A DNA stretch of 64,000 nucleotides from Diphasiastrum complanatum (taxonomy: Eukaryota; Streptophyta; Lycopodiopsida; Lycopodiales; Lycopodiaceae). A program made the position numbers and the translations under genes. This document shows, piece after piece, positions 1 through 13,080 of this stretch. The notes beneath the pieces were generated by a model, which was given only the letters and a program-made list of their open reading frames with translations, searched no databases and was not told the origin of the DNA. Position 1 is the stretch's first letter. The number at the start of each line of letters is the position of its first letter. The stretch covers positions 48,394,921 through 48,458,920 of the forward strand of contig CM055110.1 in NCBI GenBank assembly GCA_029204225.1, given 5' to 3'.

Positions 1-1235
1 TAGACAATCTTATACATTTTTTACTTGGAATTTAATATTAAAATTTTAAAAATGAAATTTGCATGAAAGTACTATCCTTTGCAAAATAAAATTTGAAGGG
101 CAAGTTCTATGTAAGGACGTCACATGACGGGGGCATGAACATTGTGAAAGAAGTACATACAACTTCATTCAATGATCATCCTAGACTGTACCAAAGATAG
201 ACGTTATTTGAGTGTCGAAAAGAAAGTATTCGCGATAGACGAATAAGATGATTTTAAGACAATTCTTTAGAGCACGCTTTACGGATACACAGCAAATGAC
301 TGTAATGCGCTAGAGAGTCTGTCTGATCAAAGAGTAACTCATGTAATGCGTTAGAGATTGCTAGCAGACTCAGGATCACTCACACTCAACAGTGCGGAGA
401 ACAGAGATAAGGGAGAATAACTCTCAGCACTCTATTCACTTCTTCAATCTCTTACATATGCATAAACTCTTCTCTCTCGATGCTCGAGACTGAAGTGTGA
501 GATCAATATATGTTCTCTGTGGTGAACAAACACACCTCTAAAATAATAGGTGCGTCGCTCCCGCGAAAGGGTCTAGTTAACAATTAGATTGAAAATACGT
601 TCAATTATACCATAAGAGGTATATTTAACTAAGAGTTAAGATTACTCTAGTTAACATGTCTTTACATATCTAGTCATTTCGCGTGGACTACCTAGTAAAG
701 GTTATCTAAGACAATGTCTTTCCTTTTAAAGGTCTTGCCCTTAATTACAAGGCAAGTACTCATGAGATAAATCTTCGAAAAATGACTTAGGCCTCTTCAT
801 GATTTATACTTATCCAGCTCATATCTTCATTTTCGAATATATCATGCCATATTTATGTTGATATTCAATATTTAACAATTCTTGTGGCATCACATATCCC
901 CTTCCTCAAATGTGAAACGTCCTTGTGGACATATCATCTTCAGTTCGAGGATTATTCGCAAAACGTATTCTCCAGATTTTTGTTAAGGCAAAAAGATATT
1001 TCTTCGTATGATTCTTCCTTTAGATATTTCTTCGTATGTTTCATCCTGTAGATATTTCTTCATCTTAGAGAATATGTGTCTTGCTGTTTCTTTTAATTGA
1101 ATAGGTTGTTTTGAGTTGATCTTTGAATTGTTGATGAAAACTGGAATCAGACTTCAGAAAATCTTTAAAACTTCAAAGATCTGGATTCAGCATCAGATAT
1201 AGAAACATCACCATCACAAAGGCACGAATGAATAT
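1..1235. other. AT-rich stretch without a recognisable gene
   Basis: I find no open frame that looks coding. Two small direct repeats are visible: a 41-bp period word (TGTAATGCG followed by TAGAGA at 301 and 342) and a 28-bp tandem repeat (units starting at 994, 1022 and 1050, core GATATTTCTTCGTATG). The 3' flank of the broken ORF at 1236-2959 lies here, so part of it may be the untranslated end or LTR of the same element, but no LTR boundary could be fixed. Confidence 0.4.
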
Positions 1236-2959
1236 TCAGGAACGTAATTTCTGAGCAAACTCCAAGTTTTGTTGAGCCTCAATCAACAGTAATTCTTCTT
1301 TTGATCTCGTATAACGGCCAACTGGTAAGTTGCCAAATTCTTCTAGCTTAACCAGGAGCAATGTTCCATCGAACAACTCCCAAGTTAACTTTCTATCTTC
1401 GTCTGAATCACTACGAAGTGTGATTTCTTTACAGTAATGAGCTGAAAATCTAATAAAAGAGCTTTTAACATAAAGATTTTGAACAAAAACTAATGTCTTT
1501 GCCGCAAAGGTACCAAACTGCCAAAATGAATATGTACAAAACTGCTTATAACGGAATGACTTCTTTCTGTCTTGCAGATTATGTCCAATCTCCACAAAAT
1601 ATTCTGCAAGGTTCCGCTCCCAATCCACATAAAGACTGAATAATTCTAAATAGGCCATATTTACATTAATCAGTAACCCTGCATTGTCGAACGCTCCTAG
1701 ATCCGCAACAACTTGAGGTTTGTACAACTGAAACTACGACTTTCGTTTCCAAAAATGTCGCTTATTGTCTTCGTTCCTCAAAAATTGAAATTCTTTGATT
1801 TGAATATATTCTAGAGCATACATAGCCAAAGAGCCTATGTATAACTCTGCTGATCCGAAAGGCATGACCTGAAATTTTCCTTGGATTATGCCCCAGTAGA
1901 GACATCCTTTCTGCTCTATAGAGAGCTGGGCCCATAACCAAAGAAAATCGTCCTTGTCCCAAGGTCACTTCCACTCGTCAAAGGCGATGCCTACTGCGCC
2001 TGGTAGCATCATGTAATCCACACGCCATTGCAATTCAATATTAAATGCATGTGGACACCACTTCCAGAATCGTTCAGCAAATGCACAAAATCTTTCAGCA
2101 CATACCTTCGACTGATTGCGTCGTGTTCGCTTTGGCTGTGTAGATGCAGTTGCCAAATCCTGAGTTTGCAACTCAGCAGCCAACTTTTGATCTTCCAATT
2201 GCTGCTTGAGATCTATCAGCTCCTATTCGAGCTTGTTGATCTTTGCGACTGCCTCCAAATACTCTAGATGGTTTGAGACTCCGGAATAGGATGGCACAAC
2301 TTGAAGTTGCTGTGTGAGGTCATCAATGCGAAGAGCCAAAATCCTTCCCGTCAGCATGGTTTTCTCTTGCTCAGTCAGAACTTCAAAATGAGCGCACAAA
2401 CATGTGATCCAACTCCAGAAAATTTTTGGCGTTTAATCCACCGCAAAAAATCCTTGTATGTAATAACATTGAAGCAAACTGGATTACTCGTTAGCGCGTC
2501 CAATATATAGCCAAAATTCTGGACTAAAATTGTTGCATCCGTATCCGTCAAAAATATTGCTTGATTGGCATACTTACAGAACAGCTTAAATGTCGTGATC
2601 ATTGAAATTTTGTACCCCTTCGTGGGTACGAAGCAATTGCGTAGAAAATGAGCCGTTTCATCCACAAAATCTGTGGTTGTCAAAACCATCTTCCCATCCA
2701 ATGGTAATCCGAGGGCTGTGCATAATAGGTCTTTAGTAATGGTGAAAAATTGGCCTTGCACATGTACTTTGAAGTCCACCTCCGAGATTGAGTGGCTGGA
2801 GTTCACAAATTCAGTACTTACTTCAGATTAGATGATGGAAGGATCCACTTTCAGATCACCCAACCTGCATCGATCCAAAAAGGATTGGATGGATGCTAGG
2901 CAAATTTCTGCGCGTGCTTTCCAAATGATAGTAGAACTAGAGCTCGATCCAGAAGCCAT
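1236..2959 (-). pseudogene. Broken ORF of about 570 codons, plant mobile-element type protein with coiled coil
   Basis: Reading the minus strand from the ATG at 2957-2959 (protein start MASGSSSSST) gives one continuous coding track to a TGA at 1236-1238. It is interrupted by TAA at 2828-2830, a frameshift near 2378-2390, TAG at 2223-2225, TGA at 1965-1967 and TAG at 1734-1736. The first third has a globular segment (around FFTITKDLLCTALGLPLDG) resembling the N-terminal domain that plant annotations call putative plant transposon protein. That comparison is from memory and weak. The middle is a Leu/Gln/Glu/Lys-rich coiled coil near 2170-2330, followed by a basic TQPKRTRRNQSK stretch, then a long acidic/aromatic C-terminal half. 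At least three of the stops are one C-to-T step from CAA, CAG or CGA codons, as expected of a silenced, methylated element. No RT or integrase lies next to it. It may be the extra ORF of a gypsy-type element or a captured gene. Confidence 0.5.
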
Positions 2960-5000
<2,041 letters not shown>

Positions 5001-6331
5001 AATTCATCATTGAAACAAAATGATGGAGAGCCAATGTTACTATATGATATAATTGACTCTTTGACTCAATTAAATGTATACTACTTTGCTATTGTTGGTA
5101 AAAAAAGAGAATCTTTATAACCCCTCATGCCTATTAGTCTTCTTGATATGGGGTTTTTCAATGATTGAACCCCCAAATCCACAAATAAGGCCTCCTCATG
5201 CACTAAAAGTGATTTGGCCTTTTTGGCATGTGGCTTATAGATTTGGCCTCATGTCTAATGCCATGTGTTTTTACTTTTGAGCTACTTAATGAGGCCCCTT
5301 TTTTATTTTGTCCATGTGGCTATTAGGAGGCCCATAGCTATTATAGCTTTTGGTCTTTGGTCAACAAGCCATGCTTCATTTTTCCCTTTTTATGTAAATG
5401 ATGATATTTTACCATTATGTTTATAGCACACTGATGCTGTTATTTTCTTGTGTAGTTTGAAAAGATGGATTGTATCTGCAAGGAGGGAGTTGCAATCAGT
5501 GGATTTTTCTCAAGAAGTCACTCCATTTATGTATTTGAAACAACATTGCAAGTACAATTTCTTTCAAGACTCAATGTTCCTGGGTCAGCTTCATGACCAA
5601 AAAGATAGATTCTATGTTTTCAAAATGTCATCCACAGGGCTGCATCTGGTGTGGATCTTGTTAAGAGAATGCAACTTGGTGGTGACTTGGATAAAGGATG
5701 GTGCTGCTTTGATCATGTGTATCACGTGAAGGATTGGGTGACCATGGCATGTTATGTATATGAGACGCACAAGGTAATATTTGAAACAAGTACATATTGT
5801 CAATTTCAAAATATATCATTTATAGATAGATGAAATGCTTTGAATTTTTTCAGGTAGATTACAAGCAATGTAAACAATTGCCATATGTGAAATGAAAGTC
5901 TAGGATGCTCAAGCCCAAATTTTATTTTGGGAGTTGTTGAATCGGGTCATGGCTTGCCATTATGATAAAGCAATTACATTCAGGGGATTTATGGTTTATG
6001 AAGGTCAAGCCAATTGGCTGCCAATATATGTTGTTTATGGAAAAGATATAAACACTCAATCACTTGGAAAAGAGCGTTTTTGCTACTTTCATTTCATGGA
6101 TAATGTAAGAAAAAATACAGAAAATATATCAAGGTTGGCTCCAAGGAGGAACACATTACACTATGTGTTCAATGGAGAAATGCATCATGTAAATCCGATG
6201 CAGATAATGGATTCAACAAAACAATAGCTTGGTGGAAAGAAAGACATACTTATGAAAGTAGCTACAAGGAGTGAGAGCTGGATAGCCTGGTGGAAACATA
6301 GAATGCACCAATGGAGAAATTTTTTTGTGAG
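5001..6331 (+). pseudogene. Decayed multi-exon gene or transposase-like coding remnant, family not identified
   Basis: Four plus-strand segments have strongly protein-like composition. 5001-5117 contains NDGEPMLLYDIIDSLTQLNV. 5456-5593 follows an AG acceptor (CTTGTGTAG) and contains VFETTLQVQFLSRLNVPGSA. 5640-5774 contains WCCFDHVYHVKDWVTMACYV and ends at a GTAATA donor. 5934-6331 contains GFMVYEGQANWLPIYVVYG and ends with WIAWWKHRMHQWRNFFVR before a GTATGT donor. Intervening sequence is AT-rich and intron-like. The last segment carries a TAG at 6225-6227 and the second ends in a TGA, so the gene is dead as it stands. The Trp-rich C-terminal patches and the A/G-QANW motif remind me of a transposase-like family found in land plants, but I cannot name it. 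A gypsy LTR begins 30 bp after the last donor and probably removed the downstream exons. Confidence 0.5.
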
Positions 6332-6360
6332 GTATGTATTTCAATGTCATTGTCAAAATA

Positions 6361-7137
6361 TGTTGGGGTATCAACCTTGGTTTCACCTGTCACGCTTGAT
6401 GGTATCGTTTCCTAGGGAATAGTGCTTCCCTCACAGATTTAGTTCTTCACACACACTATGTAACCACTCCTGGATTAACCGCATCTAGCTAACCACCCTA
6501 CTTTTACCACAAGCAAGAAGAAGCAAGGTAGGCCTCTTACACCTTCCCCTCTCTCACCTCACCAAAAACACAAGAAAGTATCAAAACCAATCAACTAGAA
6601 AGCATTCGTAAAATAGACAAATCCAACAAAAGAGAGAGAGATGGGAGAGTGAGGTGCAAGGATGTTCATGTTGGCAAACGGGCAGAGTCTCCTTCTCTTG
6701 TATGAACATAGAGATTGGGTGCAAGGAGTGCCTTTTTACTCTTGGGGAAGGCCTTGCCCCTGATCTCTGATTGGCTAATTACAATGGCAAGGATTCTAAT
6801 CCAAGCAGTTTAGGTTAACACAAAAGAAATCTAATGGTACTAAGAAAGCACAAGAAAAACTCACATGTTTCATGTGAGTTCTAATTTGGGCCCTTTTAGC
6901 TTTTTTATTAACAACTTGACTTAGGGAATCAAATGCAATTCTTAAGTTTTATGTCCCAAGTCTTTTATTCCTAGGAAATACAACTTGCTACTTGTGCTCA
7001 ATGGGTTGGGCTTATACTCGCAGGATGGCAGTGCCCTCACACTTATTACTCTACTTGTACAATGTACTATGGTGGGGACCACTTAATAAGCTCAGCCAAC
7101 ATTGCTTTAGTGGCGGGGATCCACTAAGTGCCCAACA
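6361..7137 (-). mobile_element. 3' LTR of a minus-strand Ty3/gypsy element (777 bp)
   Basis: The segment has short inverted ends typical of LTRs: on the minus strand it begins TGTTGGGCAC (7137) and ends GATACCCCAACA (6361). A pyrimidine run on the plus strand immediately right of it is the polypurine tract of the minus-strand element, and gypsy pol follows. The partner LTR is missing because the element is truncated near 9850. It contains a short AGAGAGAGAG seed at 6632. A diverged copy of the same LTR lies at 31317-31713. Confidence 0.8.
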
Positions 7138-7156
7138 ATATCCCCCCCCCCCTAAA
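7138..7156 (-). other. Polypurine tract of the gypsy element
   Basis: On the minus strand a run of eleven G residues preceded by A-rich sequence sits directly before the LTR start TGTTGGGC. This is the expected plus-strand priming site for an LTR retrotransposon and fixes the element orientation as minus. Confidence 0.75.
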
Positions 7157-7312
7157 TAGGTGATGGTCCCACGGGACCTGCCTATGTTTGTTGTGATAGA
7201 AGGCTGTCGACATGTTTATTGTTGGTGATGGGGTGTTGTAGGAAACATGTGGATATAGATCGCTTACGTAAAACCTAAGGCTTTATTCGATGATGAGCCT
7301 ATCTCGAACTCT

Positions 7313-9800
7313 TTAGGAAGTGTCGAGGAAGGTTGGTGGACCAGTACTTGCGTAATCGGCTACAGTTGATGGGCGTAGCAAACTCCAATTTTCCAAAGTC
7401 ACTGCCCCTTGCAATAGAATGTCGGTGATGTGGTAAGGGCCTTCACCAGTGAACTTGAGTTTTTCTTTGATTGCCTTTGTCTTGTACATGAGGACCAAAT
7501 CTCCTTTCTTGAGATCTTTCTTGTGAAGACGATGATCATGCCAAGACTTGCGATGTGCTTTTTCTGCGGCAGGGGCATGAATCGCTAACAAGCATGTTTC
7601 TCACAACTTGTGTAGTGCTTTATGATGGAGGTGGAGCAATCTTGTATCATCCAATCATTGCATTGTGGCAATTCTAATAAATGGGACAAGGAACTCCACC
7701 GGCACGACTGCATCTTGGCCATACACAAGTTGGAATGGCGTTTGTTTGGTGCTACCTTTGTATGTAGTTATGAAAGCCCACATAGCAGCGTGTAGTTGAT
7801 CTACTTACTTCTATGGTCTTTGTTAAAATGTCACACACAATCTTATTGGAAGATTTGGTTTGGTCATTGCCTCATGGGTAATAAGGCATGCTGAAACGAT
7901 GACAAAGAACTCCTCTAATAAGACCTTGATGGTCTCGTTGACAAAATCAGTCCCGTGATCACTAACTAGCTCAACTGGGCATCCGAAGTGCATAATGATA
8001 TTCTCATAAAGGAACTTCGCAGTGGACCTAGCATCTGCTATGTGCACTACTTAGGCTTCAACCCACCTGGTGAGATAATTTGTAGCCACGATGATATATC
8101 GGGCATCGATACTGCAAGTGGTTGAATTAGGGCCGATGTAATCGAGCCCCATTTCACAATGGCGCTTGAGCCAATATGATATGTAATAGTGTAGTTCGCC
8201 TTCATTGGTCTACGTGCCCTCTCGCATACATCACATTGTTTGATGTACGCTTTAGTATCCTTGTGCATTGTTGGCCACCAGCAGTCGAATTGTAGGATCT
8301 TACATAGTGTAACATCCGTTGCAAAGTGTCCACCTCCCATTGTCATGTGAGAGGGACATGATCTGACTTGTTTCATGAGGCATGATACATCGTCGCATGA
8401 TATTATCCGTCTCTCTTTGATACAATTGACCCACAATCAACTGGTATGGTCAAACTTTAAGTACAAGCTTCCGCTGTTGCGTCTTGGATAGTGACTGATC
8501 AAGTTGGCCCTTCATCAAATACTCGCCTATGTCTGTGACCCAATTTAGTACAACATCCATGTAAATAAGCAGCATTCGATAGCTCATCATTAGTTTGGGA
8601 ATCCTCTGCATTGATTTGATTCATGATAGATGATCTACCATATAATGTTGTTTGCCTTTTCGTACCACTATACATAAATCAAACTCCAGCAACAATAGTA
8701 ACCATCTAGTGATTCTCCCTGTGTTGCAGGTAATTTTATGACTAGGTAGAGCAAAGGTTGATGATCAGTGTAGAATGCAAAGTGTGTTGCCATGAGATAA
8801 TGGTGAAACTTTTTTACTGCAAAGACCATTGCCAAGGCTTTTTGTTCAGTTAATGAATAATTGATTTCAACATCATTGAGTTGTTGACTGGCTATGTGAA
8901 TAGAAAAATCTTTCTTGTACTCACCTGGTTGGGGCAAGACTGCTCCTATAGCGTACTTTGATGCATCGGTATGCACATGAAATTCAATTATCCAATTGGG
9001 AGGCCATAAGATCGATGTAGAATGAGTGCTTCCTTCAGCTTTTGGAAAGCTTGCAAGGCTTCCTCCATCCAATGTGGATCAATTGTCAGCTTGTAGATAG
9101 GACATGCCAAATCCGCAAAGAATAGAATGAAGATCATGTAGTAATTGGCATGCCCCATAAAAACATAAACTTCATGAATCATCCTAGGGGGTTGAAGATC
9201 TATAATAACCTATATCTTAGACAAATCATTGGTGATTCCATGTCTAGATACAATGTGGCCTAAGATAAGATCCGGGTTTGGTGATATTTGAAATTGCGCT
9301 ATTGTAGAAGCACTTTCTCCAAGTGAGATAAGTGTCTGTCATTGTATTCATGCACTAAAAGATAGGAAGATCTCGAGGAACTTATGTAAGTAGTCTTTGA
9401 AGGCCTTGTGCATGACATACTAGAAAGAGCTGGGGGCATTACAGAGAACGAATGGCATAACCTTATAGGCATATGTACCCCATTTAGTAGCAAATGCTGT
9501 CTTTTGTTGATCCTCAAGTGCTACCTTCACTTGGTTGTAGCCTTGAAGCCATCCAAAAAACTGTAGGCTTCTACTCCAGCTACTTGATCGAGGATGCTTT
9601 TTGTGAACGGTAAGGGAAAGCGGTCATTCCATGTCACAATGTTAAGTGCCTTCAGATTGACACAGATCTACATTTTGCCATTCTTCTTGGGAACAATGAC
9701 TATGGACAACACCCATTTTGTGTGCTTGATTTCATAGATGAAATCGGTGTTTAGCAATTTATGCAACTCTTGCTTAATCAACTCGGTGTAGTTCAAGTTG
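7313..9800 (-). pseudogene. pol: Ty3/gypsy pol remnant: RT, RNase H, zinc-binding and integrase
   Basis: The minus strand from about 9800 downward encodes, in canonical gypsy order, RT (IVIVPKKNGKM near 9670, then KTAFATKWGTYAYKVMPF near 9480), RNase H (HVHTDASKYAIGAVLPQPGE near 8960 and FYTDHQPLLYL near 8770), an H2C2 zinc-binding region ending YIKQCDVCERARRP near 8230, the integrase core (CPVELVSDHGTDFVNE near 7950), and the integrase C-terminus with FQLVYGQDAV near 7700 and KKGDLVLMYKTK near 7500. Frameshifts and stops break it into at least six pieces, and the YxDD box near 9370 is not readable. The RT-RNaseH-integrase order distinguishes it from copia. Gag, protease and the 5' LTR are absent; recognisable sequence stops near 9850, where a 59-bp tandem repeat begins. 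Confidence 0.88.
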
Positions 9801-9870
9801 CAATGGTACTAACGGCTCATCTTTGGTGTTGCTCCTTTGACAAAAGGTATGGTGTAACCAGAGTCGCATT

Positions 9871-10045
9871 TTTTAAATTTTTCCGATATTGTATCGACTC
9901 AAAAAATCCGAGATTTTTGGATATCAAAAAGTTAGAATTTTTTGATACTGTATTGACTCAAAAAAATTGAGATTTTTTGATACCCAAAAATTAAAATTTT
10001 TCAATATGGGATTGACTCGAAAAATCCGTAATTTTTTGAATCATT
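9871..10045. repeat. 59-bp tandem repeat, about 2.9 copies
   Basis: The word ATCGACTC/ATTGACTC recurs at 9893, 9952 and 10011, exactly 59 bp apart. Each unit is an AT-rich sentence built of GACTCAAAAAAT, GAGATTTTTTGATA and AAAATT blocks that are themselves near-complementary, so each unit can fold on itself. It abuts the truncated 5' end of the gypsy pol remnant. Confidence 0.85.
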
Positions 10046-10048
10046 GTA

Positions 10049-10750
10049 ATTTTTTTAGTTAGTGTATATTTTTTGAGTCTTTATATATTCTCGAGTCTTT
10101 TGTAAAATTCGATACCGTCAGAACTCCGACGCTGACAGTCCACCTACCTTTATACAGACATTCACTGTAAAAATGACGGCTACCTACTGCAGGACAAATG
10201 TAGCTAATTAAGTATATTAATGTCATCTTTCAATGTACTGACAATCTGACTTCCAATTATCAAAAAAGATCTATTGGAGTCAGCACTCTTATTAGGTTAT
10301 CATGCTGCAGGCATTTCTGTTGTAAAAGGGTTAAGTTCAGTTTTAGAGTTTGAGCAGTTAGCCATCAATGGACTAAGCTGAAGACTAATTGTGCTCTCTA
10401 ATTTGTGCCTAGCTTCAAGCATTGTACTCAGTTTTGATTATTATCAGAGTGCATTTTTATGTCTACACTACTATTCTGTTCTATTTGTGCATCATAGTTT
10501 ATGATTCATCTTGAACTCTTTTACTAGTAACTGTCGTATTTCCGATCCACTACACCACCTGCTCACCACTTCCGCTACAGATATCAATTTTTTCTGATTT
10601 TTGACATGCTATCAAAGTGGGTGGCTCAGTAATCTCCATTTCCATTGCAGATTCAGTCTTGTTTCTACTAAGACTTCATCTCAACAAGTGCGCAGCCAAC
10701 AGTTTCATGTTATTGTTGTTTCTACCAACGATATCACACACAATACCAGA
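10049..10750 (+). other. Probable 5' LTR end and leader of the plus-strand copia element
   Basis: Sequence just before the copia gag start includes TGCTATCAAAGTGG at 10607, a decayed form of the initiator-Met primer-binding site TGGTATCAGAGC. The LTR would lie to its left. I could not find its left border or a second LTR. Confidence 0.4.
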
Positions 10751-12072
10751 ATGGATTCGAGTTCTAGTTCTTCTTTGATTGACAAGCTCGATGGAGAGAA
10801 CTACCATATCTGGAAGTTCAAGATGAGAGTTGTTTTATTAGCCAAGGAAATATGTGACATAGTTGATGGCACTAAAGTCAAACCAGAAGGAGATGCAACC
10901 AACATCACCAAATTGAGACAACGAGATGGCAAGGCATTTGCCTTAATCACACTAAATATCAAAGACTCCCAGATCAGTCATATTTAATCTGCTTAGACAG
11001 CCAAAGATGTTTGGGACATCCTAGCAACACTTTATGATATCAGAGATGTCACATCTAAACTCCATCCGAGGAAGAAGTTCTTCACATTAAGAATGTCTGA
11101 TGCAGACACTATTTCTAGCCATCTTAATACCTTCAAAAATCTTATGAAGTAGATAACTGCAATAGGATTGAACATTGAGAATTTAGATGTAGTAATGACT
11201 CTTTTATAGAGTCTTCCTGACGCCTATAAAACTTGGGTCATGGTCATTTCGACCCAACAACAAATCACTCTATCAAGAGTTATTTGAATGCTACTACAAG
11301 AGGAGATCAAAAGAAAGCTTCCCCCTCAGGATCTGATCCTCAGGCTCTTTACACAAATAATGTAGACTTCTTCCAAAGGGGGAGGTTTTATTTTCAAACT
11401 TATATTGATGACTTTTCGAAGAGAACTGCTACTTAATTTTTGAAGAATAAATCTGATACTTTCAAATTATTCAAGCAGTTCAAGGCATCTATAGAAAATC
11501 AGACCCAGAGAACAATCAAAGGTATACGTTCTGATGGAGGAGGAAAATACATCTCCACCTGTTCAAGGAATTCTACAAGGCCTATGGAATACATTAACAA
11601 TACACCACGAGCTACTCCCCTCAATCCAATGGAGTCACAGAATGGAAGAATCGGACATTTATTGAGAGTGCCAAAAGCATGATGGCATGCTTCCCTTCCA
11701 AAGAGATTTTGGACAGAAGATGTGACTATAGCTACCTACCTGCAAAATCGATCCATCACCAAGGCCCTGAATGGAAAGACACCTCATGAGGTGTGGACTA
11801 GATTGAAGCCATCACTCAAACATATTTGAGTGTTTGGATGCATTGCCTATGCTTAGATCTCTAAAGATCTGAGAAAGAAGTTGGATGACTAGATCACAAG
11901 GCATACAAACTCTACAACCTGGAATATTAGAAGACCTTCATGAGAAGGGATGTCATATTCATGGAAGACCAATTTTTTGACCATAAGAGAAAAGCTCCAG
12001 AAAAATTCGACCCAAGGATCGAACAGTCAAAATCCGATCCTAGGATCAAAAAATCAAATTCAAAATTTCAAT
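10751..12072 (+). pseudogene. gag-pol: Ty1/copia gag and integrase remnant, middle deleted
   Basis: The ATG at 10751 (MDSSSSSSLIDKLDGENYHI) opens a copia gag of the UBN2 type: WKFKMRVVLLAKEICDIVDG, then FALITLNIKDSQISHI, stops, and FTLRMSDADTISSHLNTFKN. After about 11340 the reading jumps to integrase: YIDDFSKRTAT at 11400, IKGIRSDGGGKYIS at 11515, the SPQSNGVTE-like core at 11620, and RRDVIFMEDQFF at 11945. Zinc knuckle, protease and the start of integrase are missing, and many stops and frameshifts are present. The gag is clearly related to the minus-strand copia at 26938-28555, so the two are copies of one lineage. Confidence 0.85.
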
Positions 12073-12596
12073 AAAAAGTAGCACTCCTCCAAGTTCTCCT
12101 ATCTTTGTAAGCCTTGCTCTAATGTCAATGTAAGAGTCACCTCCTCAAGATCCTGCTTACAAGACAAAACAATAGAGAACACACTATTGGAGAAACCTCC
12201 CAATCAAATAGAAGCAACCAATGAATCTCTAAAAGTTTCACCCCCAAGCCAAGGAATAGGATGCATGAGAGTAGAGAGAGATCCTACCAATGAATCAACC
12301 AAATGATGATGTAGTAGGGCAAGTTTGCCCTCCTTATATAAGGCTTAGAACCACCTATGCATATAGTAATGCAAGGTCCCAACTCCTCTATACATAGATT
12401 CCACTAGAATAGAGTATCTAAGCATGGATCCTCTATTCATAGATTGCTACACATGTATATACGATCCCAAACCTTTTACTAAATCCAATTAGTTTGTCTA
12501 GGACTCACAAGGTTATTAATTAGTTGCGGGTCACATCCAGTATGACGTGGCATAACTAATGAGATTGATTCATTGGAGTATCGGGTATCCAAGTCT
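12073..12596. other. Unassigned stretch between the copia remnant and the gypsy element
   Basis: No protein-like frame is visible. It may include downstream copia sequence too decayed to read. Confidence 0.4.
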
Positions 12597-12601
12597 AGGA
12601 C

Positions 12602-13080
12602 TGTCATGCCCATGACTGGTCTCGGGTAGTGTGTCCATGCTAGGGACCGTCGGTAGACCGACAACCTATAAGTTAATTGTGACTATAAGGGAATTGGGGC
12701 CCTTATGTGTACATAGTCAATGGTTGTAGGCCTAAACACTTGATGGTGGATTAGTATGGGTCTATCAGTGAGTCATTGAAAAATTGGATGATGTGGCCCA
12801 GATAGGCTGCAGAGGTGTCATAGTGCACTACTAGTGGTGCATGGGCCTTGGAGGGTATAAGTATATCTATTGGGCTCTCACTAGTGTATGCTTGATAGCA
12901 TGACCGATAGTAGTATGTTGCTGGTATGATGCCTCATTCCTTGACTATGATTGATCCATAGCTTGGGGGCTAGATCCGTTCGATCTAGGTTTGGTTGAGT
13001 TGGTTTGTCCACCATCTGATTTCCTTGTGTTGCTTGTGATTGGCATGCTTAGAATAGGATCCTTGGATTAGGACTTTACT
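12602..13080 (+). repeat. 5' LTR of the gypsy element (479 bp)
   Basis: It matches 16203-16664 over its whole length. It differs by an extra stretch of about 30 bp near its start and by lacking two short insertions (ATAATTA-type, and about 11 bp near AGAGGTGT) seen in the 3' copy. The downstream 13081 sequence shows no clear primer-binding site. Confidence 0.85.

Noticed and set aside
1762-1974. 70-codon minus-strand frame
   Set aside because: It is out of frame with the real coding track, which reads WAQLSIEQKGCLYWGIIQGK through the same bases.
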